Shown: positions 17,490 through 26,155, counted from the stretch's first letter. The stretch is 64,000 nucleotides of DNA from Streptomyces sp. TLI_235 (GCA_002300355.1 NSGV01000001.1:3038001-3102000), one strand, 5' to 3'. Notes: generated by a model not told the origin, from the letters alone. A program made the numbers and translations.

Positions 17490-18290
17490 ATGTCCGACTC
17501 CGTGCTGTACGAGCTCGACGGCGGCCTGGCCGTCATCACCATCAACCGCCCGGACGCGATGAACGCGCTCGACACGGCGACCAAGGTGGCGCTGCGCGAC
17601 ACCGTCACCGAGGCCGCGAACGACCCGGCGGTGCGGGCCGTGCTGCTGACCGGTGCGGGCGACCGGGCGTTCTGCGTCGGGCAGGACCTGAAGGAGCACC
17701 TGGGGCTGCTGAAGCGTGCCGAGGAGACCGGCGAGGGGGCGCTGAAGACGGTCGCCGAGCACTACAACCCGCTGCTGCGGGCGCTCGCCGGGATGGCCAA
17801 GCCGACGGTGGCCGCGGTGAACGGCGTGGCGGCCGGCGCGGGCGCCGGGTTGGCCTTCGCCTGCGACTTCCGGATCGTCGCCGACACGGCCGGCTTCAAC
17901 ACCTCCTTCGTCGGGGTCGCGCTGACCGCCGACTCGGGCGTCTCCTGGACGCTGCCGCGGCTGGTCGGCCACGCCCGGGCCACCGAGCTGCTGATGGTGC
18001 CGCGGACGGTGAAGTCCGACGAGGCGCTCGGCCTCGGGCTCGCCACCCGGGTCGTCCCGACCGCCGAACTCGCCGCCACCGCGCGGGCCTTCGCGGCCGA
18101 GCTGGCCGCCGGCCCGACGGTCGCCTACGCCGCCGTCAAGGAGTCGCTGGCGTACGGCGCCTCGCACTCCTTCGCCGAGCTGCTGGAGAAGGAGGACGAG
18201 CTGCAGACCCGGGCCGGCGCCAGCGAGGACCACCGGATCGCCGTCCGGGCCTTCGTCGCCAAGGAGAAGCCGGACTACGTCGGGCGCTGA
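17490..18290 (+). CDS. Enoyl-CoA hydratase/isomerase family protein
   Basis: 266 aa, standard crotonase length. INRPDAMNAL is the N-terminal signature. GQDLKEH and KPTVAAVNGVAAGAGAGLAFACDFRIV form the CoA pocket and oxyanion hole, and the FVGVALTADSG segment holds the region where catalytic acids differ between subfamilies. DSG in place of a Glu suggests a PaaG-like isomerase rather than a classical hydratase, but this is inference. It would act in fatty-acid or phenylacetate-type degradation in the cytoplasm. Its 3' end overlaps the convergent tag gene by 16 bases. Confidence 0.88.
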   Translation: MSDSVLYELDGGLAVITINRPDAMNALDTATKVALRDTVTEAANDPAVRAVLLTGAGDRAFCVGQDLKEHLGLLKRAEETGEGALKTVAEHYNPLLRALAGMAKPTVAAVNGVAAGAGAGLAFACDFRIVADTAGFNTSFVGVALTADSGVSWTLPRLVGHARATELLMVPRTVKSDEALGLGLATRVVPTAELAATARAFAAELAAGPTVAYAAVKESLAYGASHSFAELLEKEDELQTRAGASEDHRIAVRAFVAKEKPDYVGR

Positions 18291-18868
18291 CCCGCGGCCG
18301 CCCCGCGCGCGTGACAGTCCGCCAGGTGGTCGTCTACCAGCCCGCAGGCCTGCATCAGCGCGTAGGCGGTGGTCGGGCCGACGAAGCGGAAGCCGTGCTT
18401 CTTGAGCTCCTTGGCCAGCGCGGTGGACTCCGGGGTCACGGCCGGCACCTCGTCGAGCGTGCGGGGCGCCGGCCGGCCCGGGTCCGCGGCGAACCGCCAG
18501 ACCAGTTCGTCCAGGCCGCCGGCCAGGTCGAGGGCGGCCCGGGCGTTGGCCACGGTCGCCTCGATCTTGGCCCGGTTGCGGATGATGCCGGTGTCCTGCA
18601 GCAGCCGCTGGGTGTCGGCCGGGCCGTAGCCCGCCACCGCGGCGATGTCGAAGCCAGCGAACGCCGCCCGGAAGCCCTCCCGGCGGCGCAGGATGGTGAT
18701 CCAGGACAGCCCGGACTGGAAGGCCTCCAGGCTGATCCGCTCGAACAGGGCGGCGTCGCCGTGCACCGGGCGGCCCCACTCGGTGTCGTGGTAGACGCGG
18801 TAGTCGTCCGTCGACTCGCCCCAGCCGCAGCGCAGCAGGCCGTCCGGGCCGAGGACGGCGCCGGTCAC
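18275..18868 (-). CDS. tag: DNA-3-methyladenine glycosylase I
   Basis: 197 aa. The Tag hallmarks are present: CGWG near residue 14, DYRVYHDTEWGRPVHGD, FERISLEAFQSGLSWITILRRRE, FRFVGPTTAYALMQACGLVDDHL and a C-terminal CHAR. The spaced Cys and His residues bind structural zinc. It removes 3-methyladenine from alkylated DNA, starting base-excision repair. Start is a GTG at 18868 overlapping the stop of the DivIVA-like gene (GTGA), so the two are translationally coupled. The tag/DivIVA-like/folP2/DUF3117 grouping is conserved in actinobacteria. It overlaps the enoyl-CoA hydratase gene tail-to-tail. Confidence 0.93.
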   Translation of the reverse strand: MTGAVLGPDGLLRCGWGESTDDYRVYHDTEWGRPVHGDAALFERISLEAFQSGLSWITILRRREGFRAAFAGFDIAAVAGYGPADTQRLLQDTGIIRNRAKIEATVANARAALDLAGGLDELVWRFAADPGRPAPRTLDEVPAVTPESTALAKELKKHGFRFVGPTTAYALMQACGLVDDHLADCHARGAAAGQRPT

Positions 18869-19386
18869 GACTGCTCCCCGCCGGACTTCTTGAAGAAGTC
18901 CGCGCGCGGGTCGACCGGCTTCCCCTCCGTGTTCCCGTCCTCCGCGGCGCCCTGCTCGGCGCCCTGCTCTGCGGCCGGCGCGGGCGCGTCAGCGGGCGCG
19001 GGCGCGGGGGCCGGGGTGCCGGGCTCGACCACCGCGGCGAACGCCTCCAGGCCCGGCAGCGGCTCGTCCTGCGGCTGCCCGGGGGCGAGCTCCACGGCAC
19101 CGCGCACCACGGCGGCGGCCTCCAGCTCGGCGATCCGGGTGTCGCGCAGCGTGAGCTCCGCGCCGAGCCGGTCGAGCACGTTGTCGACCTCGTCCATGCG
19201 GTAGCCGCGCAGCGCCATCGGCAGCCGCAGCTCGTCCACGTCGTGCCGGCCCAGCGGCCGGTCCTGCGGCAGCCGGGCGGCGATCCGGTCGGGCAGCGCC
19301 TCCGGAAGCGTGCCGCCGCCACCGAGCGCCACCAGCGCCGCACCGCCGACCACCACGGCCATCGCCGCCACGATCACCCAGAACAC
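18865..19386 (-). CDS. Membrane-anchored DivIVA-domain protein
   Basis: 173 aa. An N-terminal membrane helix (residues 2-22, VIVAAMAVVVGGAALVAL) is followed by a short DivIVA-like segment (LRLPMALRGYRMDEVDNVLDRLGAELTLRDTRIAELE, about 52-90) that should form a coiled-coil. After it comes an Ala/Pro/Glu-rich low-complexity tail ending DPRADFFKKSGGEQS. The (F/L)RGYRxxEVD motif is typical of DivIVA/SepIVA relatives acting at poles or septa. GTG start at 19386 with GGAGG 6 nt upstream. Equivalent to M. tuberculosis Rv1209 by position; the gpgS gene found beside it there is absent. Confidence 0.8.
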   Translation of the reverse strand: MFWVIVAAMAVVVGGAALVALGGGGTLPEALPDRIAARLPQDRPLGRHDVDELRLPMALRGYRMDEVDNVLDRLGAELTLRDTRIAELEAAAVVRGAVELAPGQPQDEPLPGLEAFAAVVEPGTPAPAPAPADAPAPAAEQGAEQGAAEDGNTEGKPVDPRADFFKKSGGEQS

Positions 19387-19494
19387 GAGCCGCCTCCGTC
19401 AGTCCCCGGCCCGCCTCCGGCAATGGTGGGATCATGGTCCCCGGACAGGCCGGGGCCCATCATTGCACCCGGGCGAGCTGTGGAGGAGATTCCG

Positions 19495-20358
19495 GTGGCA
19501 CTGCGCCTTGGCCCGCGTGAGTTCGGCGACGACGAGCTGGTGATCATGGCGATCGTCAACCGCACCCCGGACTCCTTCTTCGACCGCGGTGCCACCTTCG
19601 CCGACGAGGCCGCCTTCGCCGCCGCCGACCGCGCGATGGCCGAGGGTGCGGCGATCCTCGACATCGGCGGGGTGAAGGCCGGCCCGGGCGAGGAGGTCAC
19701 CGTCGAGGAGGAGCTGCGCCGCACCGTGCCGTTCGTCGCCGAGCTGCGCAAGCGCCACCCGGAGGCGGTGATCAGCGTCGACACCTGGCGGCACGAGGTC
19801 GGCGAGGCGGTCTGCGAGGTCGGCGCCGACCTGCTGAACGACGCCTGGGGCGGCGTCGACCCGAAGCTCGCCGAGGTCGCCGCCCGGTACGACGCCGGGC
19901 TGGTCTGCACGCACGCCGGCGGCGCCGAGCCGCGCACCCGGCCGCACCGGGTCGGCTACGCGGACGTGATGGCCGACATCCTGGAGGTGACCGTGGGCCT
20001 CGCCGAGCGGGCGGTGGAGCTCGGGGTGCGGCGGGACGCGGTGCTCATCGACCCGGGCCACGACTTCGGCAAGAACACCCGGCACTCGTTGGAGGCCACC
20101 CGGCGGCTGCCGGAGATGACGGCCACCGGCTTCCCGGTGCTCGTCTCGCTCTCCAACAAGGACTTCGTCGGGGAGACCCTGGACCGGCCAGTGGACGAGC
20201 GGCTGCTGGGCACCCTGGCCACCACCGCCGTCTCGGCCTGGCTGGGTGCGCAGGTGTACCGGGTGCACCAGGTCGCCGAGACCCGCCAGGTGCTGGACAT
20301 GGTCGCCTCGATCCGCGGCACCCGGCCCCCGGCGGTCGCCCGCCGGGGGCTCGCCTGA
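19495..20358 (+). CDS. folP2: Dihydropteroate synthase paralogue FolP2
   Basis: 287 aa with the DHPS TIM-barrel order: MAIVNRTPDSFFD, ILDIGGVKAGPG, ISVDTWR, LLNDAWGG, CTHAGG, IDPGHDFGKN, VSLSNKDF and YRVHQV. Several catalytic elements differ from true DHPS. The DVGGESTRPGA loop is reduced to DIGGVKAGPG, and the usual LSRKS motif reads LSNKD. These are the changes I associate with mycobacterial FolP2, which lacks DHPS activity, so a role other than folate synthesis is likely. The GTG at 19495 follows TGGAGGAGAT. Divergent from the DivIVA-like gene. Confidence 0.88.
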   Translation: MALRLGPREFGDDELVIMAIVNRTPDSFFDRGATFADEAAFAAADRAMAEGAAILDIGGVKAGPGEEVTVEEELRRTVPFVAELRKRHPEAVISVDTWRHEVGEAVCEVGADLLNDAWGGVDPKLAEVAARYDAGLVCTHAGGAEPRTRPHRVGYADVMADILEVTVGLAERAVELGVRRDAVLIDPGHDFGKNTRHSLEATRRLPEMTATGFPVLVSLSNKDFVGETLDRPVDERLLGTLATTAVSAWLGAQVYRVHQVAETRQVLDMVASIRGTRPPAVARRGLA

Positions 20359-20368
20359 CGGCTCCAAG

Positions 20369-21181
20369 TCAGATCCGGTCGCCGTTCGACCGGGTCTCCG
20401 CCGCGAGGATCTTCAGCACGTCCTCGACCTCGTCCACCACATGGAAGAGGTCGAGGTCCTGCGGGGAGGCCTTGCCCTCGGCGATCAGGGTGTTCTTCAG
20501 CCAGTCGACCAGGCCGCCCCAGTACGCGGTGCCGAAGAGGATCACCGGGAAGCGGGTGACCTTGCGGGTCTGCACCAGGGTGAGCGCCTCGAACAGCTCG
20601 TCCAGGGTGCCGAGGCCGCCGGGCAGGACGACGAAGCCCTGCGCGTACTTCACGAACATCGTCTTGCGGACGAAGAAGTAGCGGAAGTTCAGGCCCAGGT
20701 CGACGAACTCGTTGAGGCCCTGCTCGAAGGGCAGCTCGATGCCGAGCCCGACCGAGAGGCCGCCGGCCTCGGAGGCGCCCCGGTTGGCGGCCTCCATGGC
20801 GCCGGGGCCGCCGCCGGTGATGACGGCGTAGCCGGCCTCGGCGAGCGCCCGGCCGATGGCCACGCCGGTCGCGTACTCCGTGGAGTCGACCGGGGTCCGG
20901 GCGGAGCCGAAGACGCTGATGGCGGCCGGGAGTTCGGCGAGCGCACCGAAGCCCTCGACGAACTCCGAGGTGATCCGCAGCACCCGCCACGGGTCGGTGT
21001 GCAGCCAGTCGGTGGGGCCGGTGGTGTCCAGCAGACGCTGGTCGGTGGTGCTGGTGCCGACCTGGTCGCGGCGGAGCAGCACCGGGCCCTTCTGCTTCTC
21101 GGGCCAGGGCTTCTTGGGTGCGGGCGCGTCGACTTCTTCGGGTCCGTGCCCGTAGTGCTTTACGTCTCCAGTGCCTGTCAT
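20369..21181 (-). CDS. LOG family protein (TIGR00730), nucleoside-monophosphate phosphoribohydrolase-like
   Basis: 270 aa. The family signature is complete: GGGPGAMEAANRGA (about 123-136) and PGGLGTLDELFE (187-198), with AISVFGSAR at the start of the Rossmann core. LOG enzymes release free bases from nucleoside 5'-monophosphates, best known for making cytokinins; in actinobacteria the physiological role is unclear. About 80 N-terminal residues precede the core, rich in Lys/Pro, longer than in short LOG proteins. It has TGDWLHTDPWRVL-like text typical of the actinobacterial branch (M. tuberculosis Rv1205 type). Convergent with folP2 only ten bases away. Confidence 0.9.
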   Translation of the reverse strand: MTGTGDVKHYGHGPEEVDAPAPKKPWPEKQKGPVLLRRDQVGTSTTDQRLLDTTGPTDWLHTDPWRVLRITSEFVEGFGALAELPAAISVFGSARTPVDSTEYATGVAIGRALAEAGYAVITGGGPGAMEAANRGASEAGGLSVGLGIELPFEQGLNEFVDLGLNFRYFFVRKTMFVKYAQGFVVLPGGLGTLDELFEALTLVQTRKVTRFPVILFGTAYWGGLVDWLKNTLIAEGKASPQDLDLFHVVDEVEDVLKILAAETRSNGDRI

Positions 21182-21244
21182 GACGAAACCCTACGCCCGC
21201 CGTCCGCCGAATTCGGCGAACGGCGGGTGGCGACAGCGTGGACG

Positions 21245-22321
21245 TCAGGAAGCCGTCAGCCAGGCCGCCAGGCGCTCCTCGACCTCGGCGATCGCGCTGA
21301 GCGAGCAGTGCTCGTCGCGCTTGTGCGCGAGGTTCGGGTCGCCCGGTCCGTAGTTGACGGCGGGCACGCCGAGCGCGCTGAAGCGGGCGACGTCCGTCCA
21401 ACCGAACTTGGCCCGGGCCTCGCCGCCGACGGCCGCCAGGAAGGCCCGCGCGGCGGGCCGGTCGAGGCCGGGCAGCGCGCCGGGGGCGCTGTCGGTGACG
21501 CGCAGCTCGAAGCCGGCGAAGACCTCGCGGACGTGGTCGGCCGCCTGCTGCTCGCTGCGGTCCGGCGCGTAGCGGAAGTTGACCTGGACGGTGCATTCGT
21601 CGGGGATGACGTTGCCGGCCACGCCGCCGTCGATCCGGGTGGCGTTGAGGCCCTCGCGGTACTCCAGGCCGTCGATCAGCACCCGCCGCGGCTCGTACGC
21701 GGAGAGCCGGCGCAGCACCTCGACGGCCTTGTGGATGGCGTTGTCGCCGAGCCAGCTGCGGGCCGAGTGGGCGCGGGTGCCGGTGAGCACGATCTCGGCG
21801 CGCAGGGTGCCCTGGCAGCCGCCCTCGACGACCGCGCCGCTGGGCTCCATGAGGACCGCGAAGTCGGCGGCGAGCCAGTCGGGGTGCTCCGTGGCGAGGT
21901 GGCCGAGGCCGTTGCGGGAGGCCTCGATCTCCTCGCAGTCGTAGAAGACGAAGGTGAGGTCGTGGTTCGGATCGGTGAGGGTGGCGGCGAGCCGCAGCTG
22001 CACGGCGACGCCGGACTTCATGTCGGAGGTGCCGCAGCCGTACAGCAGGTCGCCCTCCGCCCGGGAGGGGAGGTTGTCGGCGATCGGCACGGTGTCCAGG
22101 TGGCCGGCGAGCAGGACCCGTTCGGCCCGGCCGAGGTTCGTCCGGGCGACGACGTTGTTGCCGTGGCGGTCGACCGTCAGGTGCGGCAGGGCCCGCAGCG
22201 CGTTCTCGACGGCGTCGGCGAGCGCCTGCTCGTCGCCGCTGACGGACGGGAAGTCGACCAGCTGCGCGGTCAGCGTGCCGCCGTCGAGGGACAGGTCGAG
22301 GGGCGTGTTCGGGCTGCTCAT
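21245..22321 (-). CDS. dapE: Succinyl-diaminopimelate desuccinylase
   Basis: 358 aa, M20 metallopeptidase fold. Metal-binding motifs: [30 protein letters not shown] and [16 protein letters not shown]; the dimerisation-domain [16 protein letters not shown] and a C-terminal [16 protein letters not shown] supply the last ligand. It removes succinate from N-succinyl-LL-DAP, the penultimate stage of diaminopimelate and lysine synthesis, feeding peptidoglycan. The aminotransferase DapC of the same pathway lies 2.2 kb away on the same strand. ATG at 22321; the 5' side faces a divergent gene with about 110 bases for two promoters. Confidence 0.94.
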   Translation of the reverse strand: MSSPNTPLDLSLDGGTLTAQLVDFPSVSGDEQALADAVENALRALPHLTVDRHGNNVVARTNLGRAERVLLAGHLDTVPIADNLPSRAEGDLLYGCGTSDMKSGVAVQLRLAATLTDPNHDLTFVFYDCEEIEASRNGLGHLATEHPDWLAADFAVLMEPSGAVVEGGCQGTLRAEIVLTGTRAHSARSWLGDNAIHKAVEVLRRLSAYEPRRVLIDGLEYREGLNATRIDGGVAGNVIPDECTVQVNFRYAPDRSEQQAADHVREVFAGFELRVTDSAPGALPGLDRPAARAFLAAVGGEARAKFGWTDVARFSALGVPAVNYGPGDPNLAHKRDEHCSLSAIAEVEERLAAWLTAS

Positions 22322-22434
22322 GGTGGTTTAGCGTATCGGTGCCGCGGCCCGCGCCGGCGGGCGGCGCAACCGCCCGGGGCCGGTCGGCCGTCGGAGTGGG
22401 TACGGTGTGCGCACAGCGAGCGAGAGGGGCAGCG

Positions 22435-23442
22435 GTGGCCGATGTGGCGGAGGGCGGGGCGGACGGTTCCACGGCGTCGGGGCGGCGTCGGCGGCGGCCG
22501 CGGCTGCTGCGCCGGCTGCTGATCGGTCTGGTGGCCGTGGCGCTGGTCGCGGGCCTGGTGCTGTACCTCAACCGGGACCGGCTGATCGTGCCGCCCGAGG
22601 GGTGCCGGATCAGCACCGCGGCGGGCAGTGGAACGCTCGACCTGGCGCAGGCCGCCAACGCCTCGACGATCGCCGCGGTGGCGATGTCCCGCGGCCTGCC
22701 GGAGCGGGCGGTGACGATCGCGCTGGCCACCGCGATGCAGGAGTCCAAGATCCACAATCTGGACGGCGGCGACCGGGACTCGGTCGGCCTGTTCCAGCAG
22801 CGGCCGTCCCAGGGCTGGGGCACCGCCGAGCAGATCAAGGACCCGGTGTACGCCACCAACAAGTTCCTGGACGGCCTGGTGAAGGTGCCCGGGTACGCCC
22901 GGATGCCGCTGACCGACGCCGCGCAGCAGGTACAGAAGAGCGGCTACCCGCAGGCGTACGCCAAGCACGAGTCGAACGCGATGCTGGTGACCTCGGCGCT
23001 GACCGGCCGCGAGGCGGCCTCGCTCGACTGCGTGGTGCACGACCTCGCGGAGCCGGCCGCCGCGGTCTCCGCCTCCGGCTCTCCGTCGCCCTCGGCGTCG
23101 CCGTCCGCCGGCCGCCGCCCGGCGGACGTCGGCGAGCGGGTCCGCAGGGAGTTCGGGCGGATGGTGTCGGTGGCCGCCGCGCCCAAGGCGCCCAAGGACG
23201 CGCGGACGGTGCTGGCGCTCGGCCCGCAGGCCTCGGCCTCGACCGACTCCGGCCCGGAGGGGCAGCGGCAGTCCGGCTGGGCGGTGGCCCAGTGGGCGGT
23301 GGCGCACGCGCAGGAGCTGGGCATCGGCGCGGTCGCCTTCGACGACCGGGTGTGGCGCTTCGACCACCCCACGGAGGGCTGGCAGACGAAGGACGCGGCG
23401 GCCCCGGCCGGCCAGGTTCTGGTCACTCTCGGTGCGCCGTGA
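22435..23442 (+). CDS. Membrane-anchored lysozyme-like (transglycosylase-type) protein
   Basis: 335 aa. A basic N-terminus (GRRRRRPRLLRR) precedes one membrane helix (about 27-45). Outside, LPERAVTIALATAMQESKIHNL (Glu103) followed by GDRDSVGLFQQRPSQGWGT and YPQAYAKHE resembles the lysozyme-like fold of actinobacterial resuscitation or transglycosylase proteins, with Glu103 the candidate catalytic residue. A Ser/Pro linker leads to a C-terminal domain (QRQSGWAVAQWAVAHAQELGIGAVAFDDRVWRF) common in such secreted proteins. Cell-wall cleavage is an inference; similar proteins are sometimes annotated, wrongly I think, as heavy-metal transporters. The GTG at 22435 follows GAGAGGGG; a terminator follows. 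Confidence 0.75.
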   Translation: MADVAEGGADGSTASGRRRRRPRLLRRLLIGLVAVALVAGLVLYLNRDRLIVPPEGCRISTAAGSGTLDLAQAANASTIAAVAMSRGLPERAVTIALATAMQESKIHNLDGGDRDSVGLFQQRPSQGWGTAEQIKDPVYATNKFLDGLVKVPGYARMPLTDAAQQVQKSGYPQAYAKHESNAMLVTSALTGREAASLDCVVHDLAEPAAAVSASGSPSPSASPSAGRRPADVGERVRREFGRMVSVAAAPKAPKDARTVLALGPQASASTDSGPEGQRQSGWAVAQWAVAHAQELGIGAVAFDDRVWRFDHPTEGWQTKDAAAPAGQVLVTLGAP

Positions 23443-23763
23443 GCACGGTGACGGCGTGTTGACGAACCTGTGAGCGGGCGTCGACCCGGCGGGTGACAGC
23501 GGTCAACCGGCGTGGACCCACCACGGCCCCGGGAGGGGCCGTGGCGCCGGGCCGCCCGGAGCATCACCGAACCCCGACACGACAAGGGAAGTGACGGTTC
23601 TTCACTCACTCCCGCGGGTGATCGTCCACCCGGTGCGCCGCAAAGCCGATCGTCCGATCTTTGCCTGCCCTTTACCTTGACCGGGCGAAACCTTCCCGAC
23701 TCCTGAGCGGTATTCACGTCGTCCGCCCGACGGACGGCCCTGTCCTCTCGTCTTAGGAGCACC
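23443..23763 (+). promoter_or_regulatory. Intergenic region: terminator, then promoter of a secreted-protein gene
   Basis: 321 bases. After the terminator at 23521-23544 the sequence becomes less GC-rich (GATCTTTGCCTGCCCTTTACCTTGACC, about 23656-23682), a likely promoter for the following gene, ending in the ribosome site TTAGGAGCACC. Confidence 0.4.
23521..23544 (+). terminator. Terminator after the lysozyme-like gene
   Basis: A perfect 10-bp stem (23521-23530 with 23535-23544) with a GGGA loop. Confidence 0.65.
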
Positions 23764-24492
23764 ATGTCCCACCCCCTCACGCGCCGGATCGCCCAGGCCG
23801 CACTGCTCGTCGCGGCCGGCGCGACGCCCCTGATCGCGGCCGGCTCCGCCTCGGCCGCCGACCTGGTGCCGCAGGGGACCGACCTGGGGTCCGGCCTCAC
23901 CCAGCTCGACTCCCCCTCCGGCACCGTGCAGGGCGCCGCCCACGAGCTCGGCCAGTCCGCGGGTGCCACCGGCGCCGCCACGGTCGCCACCGGTGTCCCG
24001 GCTGCGGGCGACGCCGCCGGCCACACCGTCGCCTCCGCGCTGCCGGACGCCGACAAGGCGCTCGGCCCGGTGAGCAACACCGCCGGCAAGACCACCGCCG
24101 CCACCGGCGCGCTGACCACGGTGGCCGGCCGGGTGGCGCCCGCGCTGATCGACCGGGCCGGCCCGGCGGTCGCCGAGAAGGTGCTGCCCTCGGTGCCCGG
24201 CACCCGCAGCGCCCGCGCCGGCTCCCCGCTCGGCACCGTCACCGGCGCCCTGCCCACCAGCGGCCTGCCGGTCGGCACGGTGACCAGCGCGCTGCCCACC
24301 GGCGGCATCCCGCAGGCGCTGCCCGGCGCGGACACCCTCGGCACCCTGACCGGCTCCCCGGCCGCGTCCAACCGCCTGGGCGGCGTGCCCTCGCTCGGCT
24401 CCAACCCGACCGACCTGCTGGGCGGCGTGCTCGGCGGTACCCCGCTGGGCGGCCTGCTCGGCGGGATCGGCGGCGGCGGCATCGGCGGCTGA
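23764..24492 (+). CDS. Secreted Ala/Gly/Thr-rich protein, 242 aa
   Basis: A clear Sec signal peptide (residues 1-31: RRIAQAALLVAAGATPLIAAGSASA, cleavage after ASA) precedes a low-complexity body of Ala, Gly, Thr and Val. It holds repeated (L/P)GTVTxALPT units around residues 160-185 and a C-terminal run of LGG/IGG motifs (LLGGVLGGTPLGGLLGG). No cysteine, no LPXTG and no enzymatic motif are visible. The glycine-zipper-like end could pack into a membrane or fibre, but function is unknown. ATG at 23764 with AGGAG 8 nt before. Flanked by terminators on both sides, so it is a single-gene unit. Confidence 0.75.
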   Translation: MSHPLTRRIAQAALLVAAGATPLIAAGSASAADLVPQGTDLGSGLTQLDSPSGTVQGAAHELGQSAGATGAATVATGVPAAGDAAGHTVASALPDADKALGPVSNTAGKTTAATGALTTVAGRVAPALIDRAGPAVAEKVLPSVPGTRSARAGSPLGTVTGALPTSGLPVGTVTSALPTGGIPQALPGADTLGTLTGSPAASNRLGGVPSLGSNPTDLLGGVLGGTPLGGLLGGIGGGGIGG

Positions 24493-24512
24493 CCGCACCA
24501 CCCACCGAATGC

Positions 24513-24548
24513 CGAATGGCCGGCCCCCGAGCGGGGGCCGGCCATTCG
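24513..24548. terminator. Terminator between the secreted-protein gene and convergent dapC
   Basis: A perfect 16-bp stem (24513-24528 with 24533-24548) with a 4-nt loop between two converging stop codons. Confidence 0.85.
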
Positions 24549-24565
24549 TCCGTCGGTCGCCGGCG

Positions 24566-25711
24566 TCAGCCGCCGAGCCGGGCCACCGCGGCCCGGACCC
24601 GCTCGTCGGTGGCGGTGAACGCCACCCGCACGTGCCGCTCGCCGGCCGGCCCGTAGAAGTCGCCGGGCGCCACCAGGATGCCGAGCTCCGCGAGCTCCGC
24701 CACCGTCTCCCAGCACGGCCGGCCCTGGGTCGCCCACAGGTAGAGGCTGGCCTCCGAGTGCTCGATGGTGAAGCCGGACGCCTCCAGGGCGCCGCGCAGC
24801 GCCGCGCGCCGGGCCGCGTAGCGGGCCCGCTGCTCGGCCACGTGGGCGTCGTCCGCCAGGGCGGCGACGGTGGCGGCCTGCACCGGGGCGGGCACGATCA
24901 TGCCGCCGTGCTTGCGGATCTCCAGCAGCTCGGCGACGACGATCTCGTCGCCGGCCACGAAGGAGGCCCGGTAGCCGGCCAGGTTGGACCGCTTGGAGAG
25001 CGAGTGGACGGCCAGCAGGCCCTCGTGCGAGCCGCCGCAGACGTCCGGGCGGAGCACCGAGACCGGCTCGGCCTCCCAGCCGAGTTCCAGGTAGCACTCG
25101 TCGCTGACCAGCAGCACGCCGTGCCGGCGGGCCCAGGCGACCGCGCGGCGCAGCTCGTCCGCGGTGAGCACCCGGCCGGTCGGGTTGGACGGCGAGTTCA
25201 GCCAGAGCAGCCGGACCCGGGAGCCGTCGAGCTCGTCGACGTCGTCGTAGGCCACCGGCTCGGCGCCGCAGAGCCGGGCACCCACCTCGTACGTCGGATA
25301 GGCCAGCCGCGGGTAGGCGACCTGGTCGCCGGGGCCGAGGCCGAGCTGGCCGGGCAGCCAGGCCACCAGCTCCTTGGAGCCGATGGTCGGCAGGACGGCC
25401 TTCGGGCCGATCTCCGCGCCGCAGCGGCGGTTCAGCCAGCCGGCGACCGCCTCGCGCAGCTCCAGCGGGCCCCAGACGGTCGGATAGCCCGGGGTGTCGG
25501 TGCTGGCGGCCAGCGCCTTCTGGATCACCTCGGGCACCGGGTCGACCGGGGTGCCCACGGAGAAGTCGCACAGCCCGTCCGGGTGTGCGAGCGCGGTCCG
25601 CTTGTACGGCTCCAGCCGGTCCCACGGGAAGACCGGAAGAAGCTCGGATACGCGGCGCGCCGCCCCCGGGTGTCCCGGGAACGGCGCGCGCGCGGTGTGA
25701 TGGGTGCTCAC
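24566..25711 (-). CDS. dapC: Succinyldiaminopimelate aminotransferase
   Basis: 381 aa, class I/II PLP-dependent aminotransferase: LNSPSNPTGRVLTADEL (substrate Asn and PLP contact), VSDECYLELGW, and the PLP lysine in VHSLSKRSNLAGYR. The N-terminal LPVFPWDRLEPYKRTA and VGTPVDPVPE are typical of actinobacterial DapC. It converts N-succinyl-2-amino-6-ketopimelate to succinyl-DAP with glutamate, just before DapE. The GTG at 25711 lies 26 bases after the fdxA stop, so the two form an operon; the fdxA-dapC order is conserved in M. tuberculosis. No strong ribosome site is visible. Confidence 0.93.
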   Translation of the reverse strand: MSTHHTARAPFPGHPGAARRVSELLPVFPWDRLEPYKRTALAHPDGLCDFSVGTPVDPVPEVIQKALAASTDTPGYPTVWGPLELREAVAGWLNRRCGAEIGPKAVLPTIGSKELVAWLPGQLGLGPGDQVAYPRLAYPTYEVGARLCGAEPVAYDDVDELDGSRVRLLWLNSPSNPTGRVLTADELRRAVAWARRHGVLLVSDECYLELGWEAEPVSVLRPDVCGGSHEGLLAVHSLSKRSNLAGYRASFVAGDEIVVAELLEIRKHGGMIVPAPVQAATVAALADDAHVAEQRARYAARRAALRGALEASGFTIEHSEASLYLWATQGRPCWETVAELAELGILVAPGDFYGPAGERHVRVAFTATDERVRAAVARLGG

Positions 25712-25737
25712 GACTCAGTTGTCACCGATCAGTGTCG

Positions 25738-26064
25738 TCAGTGGTCGGCGTTCTGCGGCGGCAGGGCCGCGATGAACGGGTGGTCCTTCTCGATCAGGCC
25801 GAGCTTCGAGGCACCACCGGGCGAGCCGAGGTCGTCGAAGAACTCGACGTTCGCCTTGTAGTAGTCCTTCCACTCCTCGGGAGTGTCGTCCTCGTAGAAG
25901 ATCGCCTCGACCGGGCAGACCGGCTCACAGGCGCCGCAGTCGACACACTCATCCGGGTGGATGTAGAGGGAACGCTCGCCCTCGTAGATGCAGTCAACCG
26001 GGCACTCTTCGATGCACGCCTTGTCCTTGACGTCGACACAAGGCTGCGCGATGACGTAGGTCAC
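25738..26064 (-). CDS. fdxA: Seven-iron ferredoxin
   Basis: 108 aa. Cys9, Cys17 and Cys50 fit the [3Fe-4S] cluster; Cys21, Cys40, Cys43 and Cys46 fit the [4Fe-4S] cluster. The pattern CVDVKDKAC..ECPVDCIYEG and CVDCGACEPVCPVEA is that of FdxA/FdxC electron carriers of actinobacteria, which serve cytochromes P450 and other redox enzymes in the cytoplasm. The C-terminal half (EEWKDYYKANVEFFDDLGSPGGASKLG) is also family-typical. GTG start at 26064, with AGGAGGAA upstream. Forms an operon with dapC. Confidence 0.95.
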   Translation of the reverse strand: MTYVIAQPCVDVKDKACIEECPVDCIYEGERSLYIHPDECVDCGACEPVCPVEAIFYEDDTPEEWKDYYKANVEFFDDLGSPGGASKLGLIEKDHPFIAALPPQNADH

Positions 26065-26149
26065 GCTGTCGTTCCTCCTCGGAAGGGCTGGCGGCCCAAA
26101 CTGTTTGCTTGCGTGCGCGGGTGAGCGCGGCGTCGTCGATGCCCGCCCC

Positions 26150-26155
26150 TAGTAT
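26150..26155 (+). promoter_or_regulatory. Putative -10 box (TAGTAT) of the GNAT gene
   Basis: TAGTAT matches TANNNT, 40 bases before the ATG at 26195 in the divergent region shared with fdxA. Confidence 0.45.
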
